A stretch of DNA of 64,000 nucleotides from Hydrogenispora ethanolica (GTDB taxonomy: Bacteria; Bacillota; UBA4882; UBA8346). The DNA lies in assembly GCF_004340685.1 (NCBI RefSeq), contig NZ_SLUN01000003.1, positions 62,001 through 126,000 on the forward strand. Reading direction: 5' to 3'. The notes under the pieces were generated by a model, which was given only the letters and a program-made list of their open reading frames with translations, made no database searches and had not been told where the DNA came from. The translations under genes and the position numbers were made by a program. How positions within the stretch are numbered: position 1 is the stretch's first letter; every line of letters starts with the position of its first letter. Shown one piece after another: positions 41,014 to 50,959 of the stretch.

Positions 41014-42015
41014 ATGTCTCATGTTTTGCAACCGTTAACCATCGGCCCGTTGACCCTGGCCAACCGGCTGGTAATGCCGCCGATGGCCACCGCCAGGGCG
41101 GCGTCCGACGGCAAAGTAACCCCCGGGCTCCTGGAATACTATGCCGAGAAATCGGCCGGAGGGCATCTCGGGCTGATCATCATCGAGCACAGCTACGTCC
41201 GGCCGGACGGCAAGGCCAGGGAGAATCAGCTTTCGGCGGCGGACGACAGCGCCATTGCGGGCTTGCACGAGTTGGCGGCGGGGATTCATGGCAATGGCAC
41301 CCCCTGCGTGCTGCAGATCAATCACGCGGGGAGCGCCACCACCGCCGCGATCACCGGTGCGCCGCCGGTGGGCCCCTCGGCCGTCGCCAATCCGCGGCAG
41401 GGCAGTGTGCCGCGCCCGCTGACCCCGGCGGATATTGAGGAGCTGGTCGCGGCGTTCGGGGCCGCCGCCCGCCGCGCCCGGGTGGCCGGGTTTGACGGGG
41501 TGGAGATCCATTCGGCCCACGGCTATCTGCTCAACCAATTCTTCTCACCCCTGACCAATCAGCGGGATGATGAGTATGGCGGGGATCTGCGGCGGCGGAT
41601 CCGGATCCACCTCCGGGTGATCGCCGCCATCCGGGAGGCGGTGGGCAAAGACTTTCCCATTTTCTTGCGGTTGGGAGCCTCGGATTTTGCCGACGGGGGC
41701 ACTACCATCGAAAACAGCCGAGATGCCGCCTGCGAGTTCGCTGAGGCCGGAGTGGGTTGCCTGGACATCTCCGGCGGCTTCTCGGGCTACAGCGTGCCGG
41801 GCCTCGAAGGCCAAGGCTATTTCGCCCCGCTCAGCGCGGCGGTGAAGCAAGCGGTCAAGATTCCGGTGATTCTCACCGGCGGAATCACCGAGCCGCAAGC
41901 GGCCCAGGCCTTGCTGGCCGCAGGCCAGGCCGACCTGATCGGGGTGGGCCGGGCGTTGCTCCAGGATTCCGGCTGGGCGCGGCGGGCGGTGGCAACCCTG
42001 CAGGCTTCGGGTTGA
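41014..42015 (+). CDS. NADH:flavin oxidoreductase (Old Yellow Enzyme family)
   Basis: A 333-residue FMN TIM barrel of the OYE class. It has IGPLTLANRLVMPPMAT, CVLQINHAGSAT, GFDGVEIHSAHGYLLNQF (catalytic HxxH-like pair and F), SPLTNQRDDEYGGDLRRR and ADLIGVGRALL. It reduces activated C=C bonds using NAD(P)H. The start at 41014 has GAGGAGG upstream. It is a shorter relative of the gene at 44531, which adds an FAD domain. Confidence 0.92.
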   Translation: MSHVLQPLTIGPLTLANRLVMPPMATARAASDGKVTPGLLEYYAEKSAGGHLGLIIIEHSYVRPDGKARENQLSAADDSAIAGLHELAAGIHGNGTPCVLQINHAGSATTAAITGAPPVGPSAVANPRQGSVPRPLTPADIEELVAAFGAAARRARVAGFDGVEIHSAHGYLLNQFFSPLTNQRDDEYGGDLRRRIRIHLRVIAAIREAVGKDFPIFLRLGASDFADGGTTIENSRDAACEFAEAGVGCLDISGGFSGYSVPGLEGQGYFAPLSAAVKQAVKIPVILTGGITEPQAAQALLAAGQADLIGVGRALLQDSGWARRAVATLQASG

Positions 42016-42170
42016 GGGTCTTCCTGAAGCGCCTTCCCGTTTTCGGAACCTTGCCAACAGCCTTTTCGTTTGCCGGATGAATCGCGCCAAATTTTTCCGA
42101 ATAAATGGCAGGATTCATGGTAAATTTATATAAATGTAGTTTTCATCCGAAAAACTTGGGAGGGATCGAT

Positions 42171-42725
42171 ATGTCGGTTCAAAACGAGATGACGGCGGAC
42201 TTTTTACGATCGGCTTACGGCGGGGAAAGCATGGCGCACATGCGCTACATCGCCTGGGGCAGCCAGGCGGAGAAGGAAGGATTCCCGAATACCGGCAAGC
42301 TCTTTAAGGCCATCTCCTATGCGGAGCAGGTCCATGCCAACAACCACTTCCGGGAGCTGGGCCAGAGCCAGGGAGGCCACACCGTGACCGCCGGCGCGGT
42401 CTTCGGGGTGGGCAGCTTGGTCGAGAATCTGCAAGGCGCCATCGACGGCGAACTCCACGAGGTCGAGCAGATGTATCCGGTGTATCTGAATGCCGCGCAA
42501 TTCCAGGAGGAGAAGGGAGCGCAGCGTTCGTTCCATTTCGCCCTGGAAGCGGAGAAGATTCACGCCAAGTTGTTCAAAGACGCCCAGGACGCCGCCAAAG
42601 CGGGCCAGGACATTCAGTTGAAGTCGGTCCATATCTGTCCGGTCTGCGGCCATACCATCCTGGATGAGGCCCCCGACCGCTGTCCGGTCTGCGGCGCCAA
42701 GAAAGAGTTGTACGTGGCTTTTTAA
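42171..42725 (+). CDS. Rubrerythrin
   Basis: A 184-residue peroxide-reducing diiron protein. The four-helix domain shows AYGGESMAHMRYIAW, SYAEQVHANNHF, ELHEVEQMYP and HFALEAEKIHAKLF carrying the diiron ligands. The C-terminal rubredoxin unit is CPVCGHTI ... CPVCGAKK. It protects anaerobes from hydrogen peroxide using electrons from reduced flavo/ferredoxin proteins, which fits the surrounding cluster. GGGAGGG precedes ATG 42171; a strong terminator follows. Confidence 0.95.
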   Translation: MSVQNEMTADFLRSAYGGESMAHMRYIAWGSQAEKEGFPNTGKLFKAISYAEQVHANNHFRELGQSQGGHTVTAGAVFGVGSLVENLQGAIDGELHEVEQMYPVYLNAAQFQEEKGAQRSFHFALEAEKIHAKLFKDAQDAAKAGQDIQLKSVHICPVCGHTILDEAPDRCPVCGAKKELYVAF

Positions 42726-42748
42726 AGCAATAACCCATCCCAGCTGTC

Positions 42749-42780
42749 AAAGCCCGACGCCCGTAAGCGTCGGGCTTTTG
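42749..42780 (+). terminator. Rho-independent terminator after rubrerythrin
   Basis: AAAGCCCGACGC (42749-42760) pairs with GCGTCGGGCTTT (42767-42778), followed by T. Confidence 0.88.
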
Positions 42781-42953
42781 TGCGCGCCTTTGCTTTGGCG
42801 GTCCGTGATCGGGCGGCGGCCCGCCGTTTGCGTCTGCCATGGTTCCGGCCGGTGCGGCGGCGATCCGTGATTCTGCAAACATCGGGCTTGACCTGTCTAT
42901 CGCTGGATAGTTTATCATCGGAGCGGTAGTCATCCATGAAAGGGGTTTTGTCG

Positions 42954-44234
42954 ATGTGGAAAGGTCTTTGGATGGAGCGGAATTTCGGAATGATCTGGAG
43001 CGGCCAGTTCGTGTCGCAGCTGGGCGACAAGTTCTACGGGATCGCCTTGGCCTGGTGGGTGTTGGAGCGGACCCATTCGCCGCTGATCATGGGCTTGCTG
43101 ATGACCGCCGCGATCCTGCCCCAGTTGTTGCTGGGCCCAATCGCCGGCGGTTTCATCGATCGTTGGGACCGCAAACGGATCCTGATCGGCGCGGACCTGC
43201 TCCGGAGCGGACTGGTACTGGCGGTGACGCTGTTGTCCCTGGCGGGAAGACTGGAGCTCTGGCATATTTTCGGCGCGGCAGTGCTGATCGCGATGGCTTC
43301 GGCCTTCTATAACCCGACGGTGACGGCGGCGCTGCCCCAGATTGTCGCCGCCCGGGATCTGCCGCGGGCCAACTCGGCCAGCCAGGTCATCGCGGGCATC
43401 ACCACGACGCTCGGTCCGGCCGCCGGAGCGGCCGTCATCAGCCTGGCCGGATTCAACGCGGTGTTTCTCTTCAATAGCCTATCCTTTCTGGTATCCGGGG
43501 TCCTGGCAAGCTTCATCGACCGGCCGCTACGGGCGGTCCGGGAGCGGAAGGCGGGGTTCGGCGCCGACCTCCGGGCGGGCCTGCTCTTTATTCTCGGACA
43601 TCCGCGGGTGCTGGCGATCCTGGCCGTCATCGGCCTGGCTCATCTGGCCGTCGGCAGCCTGACGGTGACCCTGCCGGTGCTGGCGCGGCAACTGGCCGGA
43701 GCCGGCGTGCACAATCTGGGCTGGCTGGAGATGATGATCGGCTGCGGGATGCTGGGCGGTTCCATAGCCCTGAACCTGAAAAAAGTGCAGCGGGTCGGCA
43801 GTCCATGGCTTTTCGGAGCCGCCGCGGTTCTGGGGGCCTGCCTTTTGGGGCTGGGAATCCTCCGCGGGCTGGGCCTGGCCTCGGTGCTCCCCTATCTGGG
43901 CTTGATGGCCCTGGCGGGCGCGGCTGTGGCGGTCGCCTCGGTCTTTTGGGCCTCGCTCCTCCAGCGCAGCGTCCCCAATGAGCTGGCGGGGCGGGTATTC
44001 AGCATCGCCGCGGTGATCGGCAATACCAGCATGCCGCTGGCGTATGCCGTGTTCGGATTGCTTTTGAGCCGCCTGCCCATCGCCCCGGTGATGGGAGGGT
44101 GCGGCGCCGGGCTGATGGGGCTCATTCTGGCTCTCGGCCTCCGCTTCGGGAAAATGGCGGAAGAACTGGGGGCAGAGGCCGCGTCCGACGGGAAATTGCA
44201 ACTTGATTCCCGGCCGGAGACGATCCGGGATTAA
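42954..44234 (+). CDS. MFS transporter
   Basis: A 426-residue transporter with about twelve hydrophobic segments. Family marks are GQFVSQLGDKFYGIALAWW, GGFIDRWDRKRILIGADL (MFS loop 2-3) and PNELAGRVFS. It resembles the Mef/EntS-type exporters of macrolides or siderophores. ATG 42954 follows AAAGGGG; ATG 42936 is an alternative. It is not overlapped with the redox genes and has no clear link to them beyond location. Substrate unknown. Confidence 0.88.
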   Translation: MWKGLWMERNFGMIWSGQFVSQLGDKFYGIALAWWVLERTHSPLIMGLLMTAAILPQLLLGPIAGGFIDRWDRKRILIGADLLRSGLVLAVTLLSLAGRLELWHIFGAAVLIAMASAFYNPTVTAALPQIVAARDLPRANSASQVIAGITTTLGPAAGAAVISLAGFNAVFLFNSLSFLVSGVLASFIDRPLRAVRERKAGFGADLRAGLLFILGHPRVLAILAVIGLAHLAVGSLTVTLPVLARQLAGAGVHNLGWLEMMIGCGMLGGSIALNLKKVQRVGSPWLFGAAAVLGACLLGLGILRGLGLASVLPYLGLMALAGAAVAVASVFWASLLQRSVPNELAGRVFSIAAVIGNTSMPLAYAVFGLLLSRLPIAPVMGGCGAGLMGLILALGLRFGKMAEELGAEAASDGKLQLDSRPETIRD

Positions 44235-44530
44235 ATTTTTCGGTAAATCATGGTAAAATATACAATATCGAGCAAAGAACGCGAGTCATCGCCGCCTTTT
44301 CCACCAATCCCCGCCGCAACCGTCCCGGAACCGGCGCAGCGGCGTTGCGGCAGGGGCTTTGGGGAGCCGGGTTTCCGGCGAAAAACGCCATGAAATACTT
44401 TCGTAGCTGGTTATAACGATGGCCGGGCCCGCAGGACCGGACCGGCCGTCCGGGACCGCCGCTCGGCTCCGGGCGGCACTGCCGGGACGAGCCATGCCAT
44501 CGCCGACAAATAGTCAAAGGAGGTCTTGAC

Positions 44531-46462
44531 ATGAGTTTTTCGGCTTTATTCTCACCGGCACGGATCGGAACGATGGAGGTTAAAAACCGCTTTGTCGTTC
44601 CGGCGATCCTGAGCGGCCTGGCCAACCCCGACGGCACGGTCTCGGACCGCCTGATCGATTATTGGGTGGCCCGGGCCCGGGGCGGGTTCGGGTTGCTCAT
44701 TACCGAACTGTCCTGCGTGGATCCGTCGGGCAAGGCGGCCCCGGGTCAGCTGGGAGTCTGGGACGACGCTTTCATTCCCGGCTTGCGCAAGCTCCCGGAG
44801 GCGGTTCATCCTTACGGCGCGAAGATCGCCCTTCAGATCCACCACGCCGGCCGGGAGACCAGCCGGGCGGTGACCGGTTCCCAGCCGGTGGCGCCTTCGG
44901 CCGTGCCCTGCCCGATCGTGCGGGAGATTCCCAGGGAACTGACACCGGCCGAGATCGAGGAACTGATCGAAAAATTCGGGGCCGCGGCCCGCCGCGCCAA
45001 GCGGGCCGGGTTTGACGCGGTGGAGATCCATGCCTGCCACGGCTGTCTGGTGAGCGATTTTATGTCGGCCTACGCCAACAAACGGTTGGACGGGTACGGC
45101 GGGGATTTGCGCGGCCGGATGCGCTTCGCCATGGCGGTGGTCGAGAAGATCCGCAGTCTGGCCGGGCCGGACTTTCCGGTGCTGTTCCGGATGAGCGGCG
45201 CGGAACGGGTGCCGGGCGGCCGCGCCATCATGGAGTCGAAGGCCGCCGCCCGGCTGCTGGAGGAGGCCGGCGTCTCCGCCATTCATGTCTCGACCGGCGT
45301 GAATGCCAGCGGGCCGTGGATCGTCGCGCCGGCCTGCGTCAGCCCGGGCTATAACGTGGCCGACGCCGCGGCCATCAAGGAAGCGGTGGGCGTTCCGGTG
45401 CTGGCGGTGGGGCGCATCAACGATCCCGACCTGGCCGAGGAGATCATCCGCACCGGACAGGCCGACCTGATCTCGCTGGGCCGCGAATCCCTGGCTGATC
45501 CGGAGTTTCCCAACAAGGTCGCGGACGGCCGGAACGAGGAGATCGCGCCCTGCATCGCTTGCATGCAGCGCTGCCAGGGCCGGGGGATCGATGAAAACGA
45601 TACCGGCGTCTCCTGCCTGGTGAATCCCTTCTGCGGCAAGGAGGGGACGCTCAAAATCGCCCCGGCCGCCCAACCCAAGCGGATCCTGGTGGCGGGAGCG
45701 GGCCCCGGCGGCCTGGAGGCTGCCTGGATCCTGGCGCAGCGGGGCCACCGGGTGACGCTCTACGAGAAGGAGCCGGTGCCCGGCGGGCAGTACCGCAGCG
45801 GCGCCGTCCCGCCCTTTAAGCAGGATATCGCCAAGGCCGTTCGGTATTATCTGCGGATGGGCCAGAAGTACGGCGTGGATTACCGCTTTGGCACCGCGGT
45901 CACGGCCGATCTGGTCAGGCGGGAGCAGCCGGACGCGGTCATTCTGGCCACCGGCGGCCAACCCCTCGTGCCGGAGCTGGAAGGGGCCGACGGGCCGCGG
46001 ATCATTCAGGCGGCGGATCTCCTGGCCGGACGGGCCACGGCCGGCGAACGGGTGCTGATCGTCGGCGGCGGGATGGTCGGAGTGGAAACTGCCGATTTTC
46101 TGGGCGAACGGCGCCACGGGGTGACCATCGTCGAGCGCCTGCCGCAGCTGGCCGGGGATCTGAATCCGGCGGTCCAGTACTTCCTGTTCGAGCGGCTGCA
46201 GCGCTACGGCGTGACCATGATCAGCGGCGCGCAGGTCACCGCGTTCCTGGAGGACGGCGTTCGCTATGAACAGGATGGGCGGCAGCAAAGCTTGACCGGG
46301 TTTGATACCATCGTCCTGGCGATGGGGGTCCGGCCCGACCATTCCCTGGCGGAAGAGCTCAGGGAATTGGTGCCCCAGGTGTTTGTGATCGGCGACGCCC
46401 TGAAGCCGAGGAAGGCTCTGGAAGCCATCGCCGAAGGAGCGCGCCTGGCGGTCGGCATGTAA
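44531..46462 (+). CDS. 2-enoate/dienoyl-CoA reductase-type Fe-S flavoenzyme
   Basis: A 643-residue three-part enzyme. Residues 1-340 are an OYE barrel (FDAVEIHACHGCLVSDFM). A 4Fe-4S site follows at roughly 340-375 (CIACMQRCQG ... CLVNPFCG). The C-terminal 270 residues are FAD/NAD-binding (VAGAGPGGLEAAWILAQRG, LIVGGGMVGVETADFL). This is the 2,4-dienoyl-CoA reductase/2-enoate reductase architecture, passing electrons from NAD(P)H through FAD and Fe-S to FMN. AAAGGAGG precedes it. The 296-bp upstream gap is GC-rich with no supported gene. Confidence 0.93.
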   Translation: MSFSALFSPARIGTMEVKNRFVVPAILSGLANPDGTVSDRLIDYWVARARGGFGLLITELSCVDPSGKAAPGQLGVWDDAFIPGLRKLPEAVHPYGAKIALQIHHAGRETSRAVTGSQPVAPSAVPCPIVREIPRELTPAEIEELIEKFGAAARRAKRAGFDAVEIHACHGCLVSDFMSAYANKRLDGYGGDLRGRMRFAMAVVEKIRSLAGPDFPVLFRMSGAERVPGGRAIMESKAAARLLEEAGVSAIHVSTGVNASGPWIVAPACVSPGYNVADAAAIKEAVGVPVLAVGRINDPDLAEEIIRTGQADLISLGRESLADPEFPNKVADGRNEEIAPCIACMQRCQGRGIDENDTGVSCLVNPFCGKEGTLKIAPAAQPKRILVAGAGPGGLEAAWILAQRGHRVTLYEKEPVPGGQYRSGAVPPFKQDIAKAVRYYLRMGQKYGVDYRFGTAVTADLVRREQPDAVILATGGQPLVPELEGADGPRIIQAADLLAGRATAGERVLIVGGGMVGVETADFLGERRHGVTIVERLPQLAGDLNPAVQYFLFERLQRYGVTMISGAQVTAFLEDGVRYEQDGRQQSLTGFDTIVLAMGVRPDHSLAEELRELVPQVFVIGDALKPRKALEAIAEGARLAVGM

Positions 46463-46491
46463 GCAACGGCACACTCCGGTTTCAACGGAGC

Positions 46492-46532
46492 GCAACCCGC
46501 CGCGGCCTTCGGGACCGGGCGGGTTGCTTTTT
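46492..46532 (+). terminator. Rho-independent terminator
   Basis: GCAACCCGCC (46492-46501) pairs with GGCGGGTTGC (46518-46527), followed by five T residues. Confidence 0.88.
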
Positions 46533-46621
46533 CAAGTATCCTGCGGCGGAGCGGTTGTTTTCCTGTCCCAAACGTTTATAATAGAAGCAACACGATCACT
46601 CTCAGCGAATCGGAGGTCGCC

Positions 46622-47284
46622 ATGCCCTTACGGGACGACTATCTTACGCGAATGGTAGAAAAGCTGGCCGGGATAACGGCTAGGATCAGGAGCAGCATCG
46701 CCGAAAGGCAGTTTCTGGCCGGCCACCGCCAGGCGGGTGACGCTTTTCAACAGCTGCTGGGGCTCAATGCCGAGACCGTGGCGCTGCTGTCCCACCGGGA
46801 CATGATGAAGATCTTCGGCGGCGGGGGCAAACGCGACCGGGGCCGTTGCATCGTCCTGGCGGAACTCCTGAAGCTCAAGGGGGATCTCCAACGGGCTCAG
46901 GGGGAAACGGCCCAAAGCGTTTCGTTCTACCGCAAGAGCCTGGATGTCTTCCTGGAGATCCTGCTGGAAGACGGCGAAATGCGGGTCGAACCCTATCCTC
47001 GGAAGGTGGCGGACCTCGTCGAGCTGCTCGGCGAATACGAGCTGCCCGATTCCAGCAAGGCGGCGCTGTTCCGGTATTACGAGACGACGGGGGAGTACGG
47101 CAAAGCCGAGGACGTACTCTTCGACCGGCTGGAAGCCGGCGCGGGAATGCGCGACGTGGTCGATGAGGGCATCGCCTTTTACCGCCGCCTGCTGGAGAAA
47201 GCGGAGAGCGAGTTGCGCTCGGGCAACCTGCCGCCGGCTGAAATCCGGGAAGGCCTGAGCCGCCTGGAAAACTACTCAAAATGA
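46622..47284 (+). CDS. Helical repeat protein, possibly DUF6483
   Basis: A 220-residue soluble, helix-rich protein (YLTRMVEKLAGITARIRSSI, LAELLKLKGDLQRAQGETAQ, YYETTGEYGKAEDVLFDRLE). The last part looks TPR-like. Length and N-terminus resemble the DUF6483 proteins of Bacillota, an assignment made from memory with moderate doubt. GGAGGTC precedes the ATG. Function unknown. It lies between the enoate reductase and a Fe-S protein without overlap. Confidence 0.62.
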   Translation: MPLRDDYLTRMVEKLAGITARIRSSIAERQFLAGHRQAGDAFQQLLGLNAETVALLSHRDMMKIFGGGGKRDRGRCIVLAELLKLKGDLQRAQGETAQSVSFYRKSLDVFLEILLEDGEMRVEPYPRKVADLVELLGEYELPDSSKAALFRYYETTGEYGKAEDVLFDRLEAGAGMRDVVDEGIAFYRRLLEKAESELRSGNLPPAEIREGLSRLENYSK

Positions 47285-47341
47285 AGGTTCGCTCAAATGC
47301 AGTGCATCTGAGGATTTTTCATTACAAAGGAGGCTCGAATC

Positions 47342-48142
47342 ATGTCAATTGCATTGGATGACCTTGAAGCGGTTGCCCGCAAATATATTCAAGAGAGTCC
47401 CTTAAACCGGGTCCCCGCCCTGGACGGGATGCGCATCTTTGAGGCCCCGTTGCTGGCGGCGGCCGGTGCCGCCGATCCGCTTTTCGAGGGGTTGAAAGCC
47501 GCCGAGGCCGTCGGAGCGCATCATCTGTCGCCCCGCCAATGGCTGGAGGGCGCCCGGACGGTCATCGTCTACTTCCTGCCCTTTACCGGGCGGGTGCGCG
47601 AGGCCAACCGCCCGCTCGGCCTGCCGGCCACCGAATGGCTGTACGGACGGATCGAAGGAGAGCAGATGAATTGTTCCTTGAGCGAGCGTCTGGTGCAATA
47701 CTTGACGGCCTGCGGCTATCAGGCTGTGGCGCCGGGCCGGGATGAACGCTTTGCGGTCAGGGACCGCCGCAGCAACTGGTCGGAGCGGCATGTGGCGTTC
47801 ATCGCCGGCTTGGGCACCTTCAGCCTGAGCCGTTCGCTGATCACCCGTTCCGGTTCGGCGGGGCGGATCGGCAGCGTGGTCACGGATCTGGAGCTCCCTC
47901 CGACGCAGCGGGCCTACGAAGCCCTGGATGAATACTGCAGCCGCTGCGGCGCTTGTATCGTACGCTGTCCGCCGCTGGCCATCGACGAGCAAGGCAAGGA
48001 CAATGCCATCTGCGGCGCCTATCTGGACCGGGTGTTGGCGCGTTACCGGCCGCGCTACGGTTGCGGAAAATGCCAGACCGGCGTGCCCTGTGAATCGAAG
48101 ATTCCCGTGACCGCGCGCCGCGCCGGCGCCGCGGGTGAGTGA
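47342..48142 (+). CDS. 4Fe-4S double-cluster protein (epoxyqueuosine reductase-like)
   Basis: A 266-residue protein: RTVIVYFLPFTGRVREANR, GTFSLSRSLITRSGSAGRIG and the 4Fe-4S site CSRCGACIVRCPPLAI plus YGCGKCQTGVPCE. It resembles QueG without the corrin-binding specifics, in the group commonly labelled epoxyqueuosine reductase-like. Such genes accompany flavin reductases in anaerobes. AAAGGAGG precedes the ATG. Exact substrate unknown. A terminator shared with the convergent CD3324-type gene follows. Confidence 0.85.
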   Translation: MSIALDDLEAVARKYIQESPLNRVPALDGMRIFEAPLLAAAGAADPLFEGLKAAEAVGAHHLSPRQWLEGARTVIVYFLPFTGRVREANRPLGLPATEWLYGRIEGEQMNCSLSERLVQYLTACGYQAVAPGRDERFAVRDRRSNWSERHVAFIAGLGTFSLSRSLITRSGSAGRIGSVVTDLELPPTQRAYEALDEYCSRCGACIVRCPPLAIDEQGKDNAICGAYLDRVLARYRPRYGCGKCQTGVPCESKIPVTARRAGAAGE

Positions 48143-48146
48143 AATA

Positions 48147-48173
48147 AATAGAGCCTCTGCGGGCTCTATTTTG
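48147..48173. terminator. Bidirectional terminator
   Basis: AATAGAGCC (48147-48155) pairs with GGCTCTATT (48162-48170), then TT. It lies between convergent genes and overlaps the stop codon of the minus-strand gene. Confidence 0.8.
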
Positions 48174-48456
48174 ATAAACAGTTCGATTGTTTGGGAAACT
48201 GTTGGATGATTTTCTTGATGCTGTCCTCCGAAAGGTGAAACCGCTGCACCAAATCGGCCACGGAAACGCCTTCCCGGTACATGCTCCAGATCTCCCGGTT
48301 GCGGCTGCGGATGCTGTCCCGGGCGCCGCTCAATTCCCCCCAGCCGGCCCGACGGGGTTCCTGCTTCGGAATATAAATGGCCTCGCCCTGGACATATTTC
48401 TGCAACTCCGACAGTAACTCAGCCGGGAGGATCTCCTTCCCGTTTCTGTAAACCAA
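48166..48456 (-). CDS. CD3324 family DNA-binding-like protein
   Basis: A 96-residue protein with ILPAELLSELQKYVQGEAIY, the basic middle RSRNREIWSMYREG, and a C-terminal helix-turn-helix (VADLVQRFHLSEDSIKKII). This is the pattern of the CD3324 family common in clostridia. TTG start (48456) with GAGGAGG six bases upstream. Function unknown; a DNA-binding role is likely from the helix-turn-helix. Confidence 0.8.
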   Translation of the reverse strand: MVYRNGKEILPAELLSELQKYVQGEAIYIPKQEPRRAGWGELSGARDSIRSRNREIWSMYREGVSVADLVQRFHLSEDSIKKIIQQFPKQSNCLSK

Positions 48457-48797
48457 TGAAAGCCTCCTCTGCCTTGAAAGAGTGGTTCGCGATGGATAAT
48501 GCTTTCATTGTGCCACCTCCTTTGAAAGTGTTTTGAAATCAAGGATCGCAGAAGGGGATGGAGAAAGACTTCCCCATCCCGGTCTGTCATACCGAAGCGA
48601 GGCGGCGTCGTCAGACACCGCACCACCTATACGCGATTTTCATGTTAAAATCATCAGCTCCTTTCAAAGAGGATTTCGCCGTACGACTAATTTTATTATG
48701 CGCCAAAGGCCGACCCCAGGCAAGGGAAAAAATGATTATAACGGTTCGGTTCCTGTGGAAAGAAAGGGGATCGGCCGGGTTTGCGGCGCGATTTAAA

Positions 48798-48892
48798 AGC
48801 GTTGAAAAGCTCAGAAAAGCAAGGGATAAAGTCGTTTTTAAATCTTTTTTGCAAGCTGTTTTCCGTTCCGAAAGGCTTTTCCCATGGCTTTT
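48798..48892 (+). repeat. Dispersed two-hairpin repeat, degenerate copy D
   Basis: Retains GCTCAGAAAAGCAAGGGATA and AAAGTCGTTTTTAAATC, then a core shared with the units at 57444 (TTTTTTGCAAGCTG). The 3' arm is decayed (GGCTTTTCCCATGGCTT). The 5' hairpin module is missing. It lies in the 560-bp gene-free gap before the chemoreceptor, which also holds a GGGATGG/CCATCCC hairpin at 48555-48580; no gene is supported there. Confidence 0.65.
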
Positions 48893-49020
48893 AAAGTTTC
48901 CTCAACAATGTCGAAAACGCCTCCCCTTCATAGTCATTTTATGGTAAAATTGATAAAACTTTATATCGCTTTGCAAAAACAAGGGAATTTGTGTTCAGCA
49001 GTGACTGGAGGGATGCAGTG

Positions 49021-50751
49021 ATGGCGAAGGCGAAACGCAGCTTCGGAGACGGGTCGGTGAAGTTCCTGGAGATGACCCGTTTCATCAGGTTGAAAGTATT
49101 TCACCAGATCCTGGCGGTGATCGGGATCATGAGCATTTTCTTCGCGGTCCAGGCCTATTTGAGTGTCCGGGTCATCCAAACCATGCAAGCGGCCACGCCG
49201 CAGCTTCTGAACCAGGGCGCCTACGCCCTGGACGAGATCTCCAACCTCCGGGTAGAACTCGCCAGTCTCAAAGACGCTTACCTGGAACGGCTGACGGGAC
49301 ATGCTGCGGACAGCGAGCCGTTGGCCGAGGCGTTTGATAAAATCTTCCAAAGGATAAAAAGCCTGGGAAGCATCGAAGCCAAGACGCGGCGGACCATTCT
49401 GGAGAAGCTCCGAACGGTGCAGGCGGTCATCGCCGCCGCGCCTGCGGAGTCCGGTTATGATACGTTGCGCCAGGAACTGCTCAACGTCAACCTGTACCTG
49501 GAGAATTCCTATACGGAGATCTTCGGCGGAACGCTCGCCCGGGTGAACGCCAACGATCAGTTTTCCGGCAAGGCGCAGCGAAACAGCATGATCATCATGA
49601 TCCTCAGCATCGTCTGCTCGGTCCTGCTGGGGGTGTTGATCGCCAACTCCATCGCCGGACCGCTGCGCCGGATCGCCGCGACCGCCCGCGCCATCGCCGG
49701 AGGCGATCTCACCGAAAACATTCGGACCGCCGGGTCGCCCGAGATCGCCGGGGCGGTCGCCGGGCTCAACCAGGCGATCGACGGCTTGCGCCGCCTGGTC
49801 AGCGGCATTCACACTCAATTGGGGCTATTGACGGGCGCCAGTAAAGAACTGCGGTTGGCTTCGGAGTTGACCGGGCGCTCCGCCGCGGAGGTGGCCCGCT
49901 CTATGGAGGAACTGTCGCACGGTGCCGAAGAACAGGCCCTCCAGATCGGCCAGGCGGTCCGGACCGTGGACCAACTGGCTGCGACCGTTCAGCAAGTGTC
50001 CCAGGATGCCGACCGGATCGCCACGGCCTCGGAGAAGGTGGCCCAAGCCGCTCAGACCGGCCGCCAGGCGACGGTGGCCATTGCCCGCGAGATCACCGGA
50101 CTATACTCCTCCACGGAAGAAGTGGCCGAGGTGATTGCCATCCTCAGAAACACCGCCGCCGCGATCGGCGAGACCATCACCCTGATTCAGGGTATCGCCG
50201 AGCAGACCACGTTATTGGCTCTGAATGCCTCCATCGAAGCGGCGCGTGCCGGCGAGCAGGGCAAAGGCTTTGGAGTGGTAGCCCGGGAGACTGGAAAACT
50301 GGCGGATCAGTCCAAGCAAGCCGCCGAGTCGATCACCAGCCTGATACTGCAGATGCAAGAGCGCACCGAACGGGCGGTGGAAGTGATCCGGATCGGCCTG
50401 GGCCGGGCGGACCAGGGTCGCAACCTGGTGGTTCAAACCAAGGCCACTTTCGAGGAGATCTTTGCGGCTTTAAACGACAATTCGCTGCAGATCCGGGCGG
50501 TGGCCCAGTCGGCGCAGCAGATGTCCGCCAGCAACCAGGCGGTTATCCAGTTCATCAACGCCATTGCCAGCTTCTCGGAAGAAAGCTTGAGCAGTACCGA
50601 ACAGGTTTCCGCCACCGCCGAGGAGCAGAGCGCATCGGTGCAGGAAGTCACGGCGCTGGCCGAGAGCCTGGACCGGATCGCCGCTCAATTGCAAGGGGCC
50701 GTGGCTGCGTTCGTGCTTGAGGAGAAACGGGCCGAAAAGGCCGATGCCTAA
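49021..50751 (+). CDS. Methyl-accepting chemotaxis protein
   Basis: A 576-residue chemoreceptor. It has a membrane segment near residues 28-50, an extracellular four-helix-like sensor to about 180, a second segment ([18 protein letters not shown]), HAMP, then a long coiled coil with the tip hairpin [20 protein letters not shown] and [11 protein letters not shown]. It relays ligand signals to CheA. GGAGGG precedes ATG 49021; GTG 48991 is in frame but poor. No che genes are nearby. The ligand is unknown. Confidence 0.92.
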   Translation: MAKAKRSFGDGSVKFLEMTRFIRLKVFHQILAVIGIMSIFFAVQAYLSVRVIQTMQAATPQLLNQGAYALDEISNLRVELASLKDAYLERLTGHAADSEPLAEAFDKIFQRIKSLGSIEAKTRRTILEKLRTVQAVIAAAPAESGYDTLRQELLNVNLYLENSYTEIFGGTLARVNANDQFSGKAQRNSMIIMILSIVCSVLLGVLIANSIAGPLRRIAATARAIAGGDLTENIRTAGSPEIAGAVAGLNQAIDGLRRLVSGIHTQLGLLTGASKELRLASELTGRSAAEVARSMEELSHGAEEQALQIGQAVRTVDQLAATVQQVSQDADRIATASEKVAQAAQTGRQATVAIAREITGLYSSTEEVAEVIAILRNTAAAIGETITLIQGIAEQTTLLALNASIEAARAGEQGKGFGVVARETGKLADQSKQAAESITSLILQMQERTERAVEVIRIGLGRADQGRNLVVQTKATFEEIFAALNDNSLQIRAVAQSAQQMSASNQAVIQFINAIASFSEESLSSTEQVSATAEEQSASVQEVTALAESLDRIAAQLQGAVAAFVLEEKRAEKADA

Positions 50752-50959
50752 CGGGGAATTCCGATTCAAACAAAGTACCGGAAGAGCTTTGGTCCCTGTT
50801 CCAATCGGGCGACGGCTTCCGTATCATGATAACGTACCAAGTCATCCTCCCGAATGCCGGGACGCGGAGCCGGGTGCGGCGAGTGCTGCTTCTCCCGGCG
50901 CCAAGTCTTTCAGGCAATCGGTCCAAATTCGAAAACGGTTGAAGCGGAGGAATTTTAAC

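Noticed and set aside
44400-44520. Possible fourth 21-bp satellite locus
   Set aside because: There is some CGGGACCG similarity, but the period is not maintained over more than two units.
44552-46495. 647-codon ORF on the minus strand opposite the enoate reductase
   Set aside because: GC-rich shadow frame: the plus-strand gene has clear domains, while the antisense product shows no motif and is rich in Ala, Gly, Arg and His.
48558-48947. 129-codon ORF before the chemoreceptor
   Set aside because: It runs through repeat copy D, has no family features and no good ribosome site.
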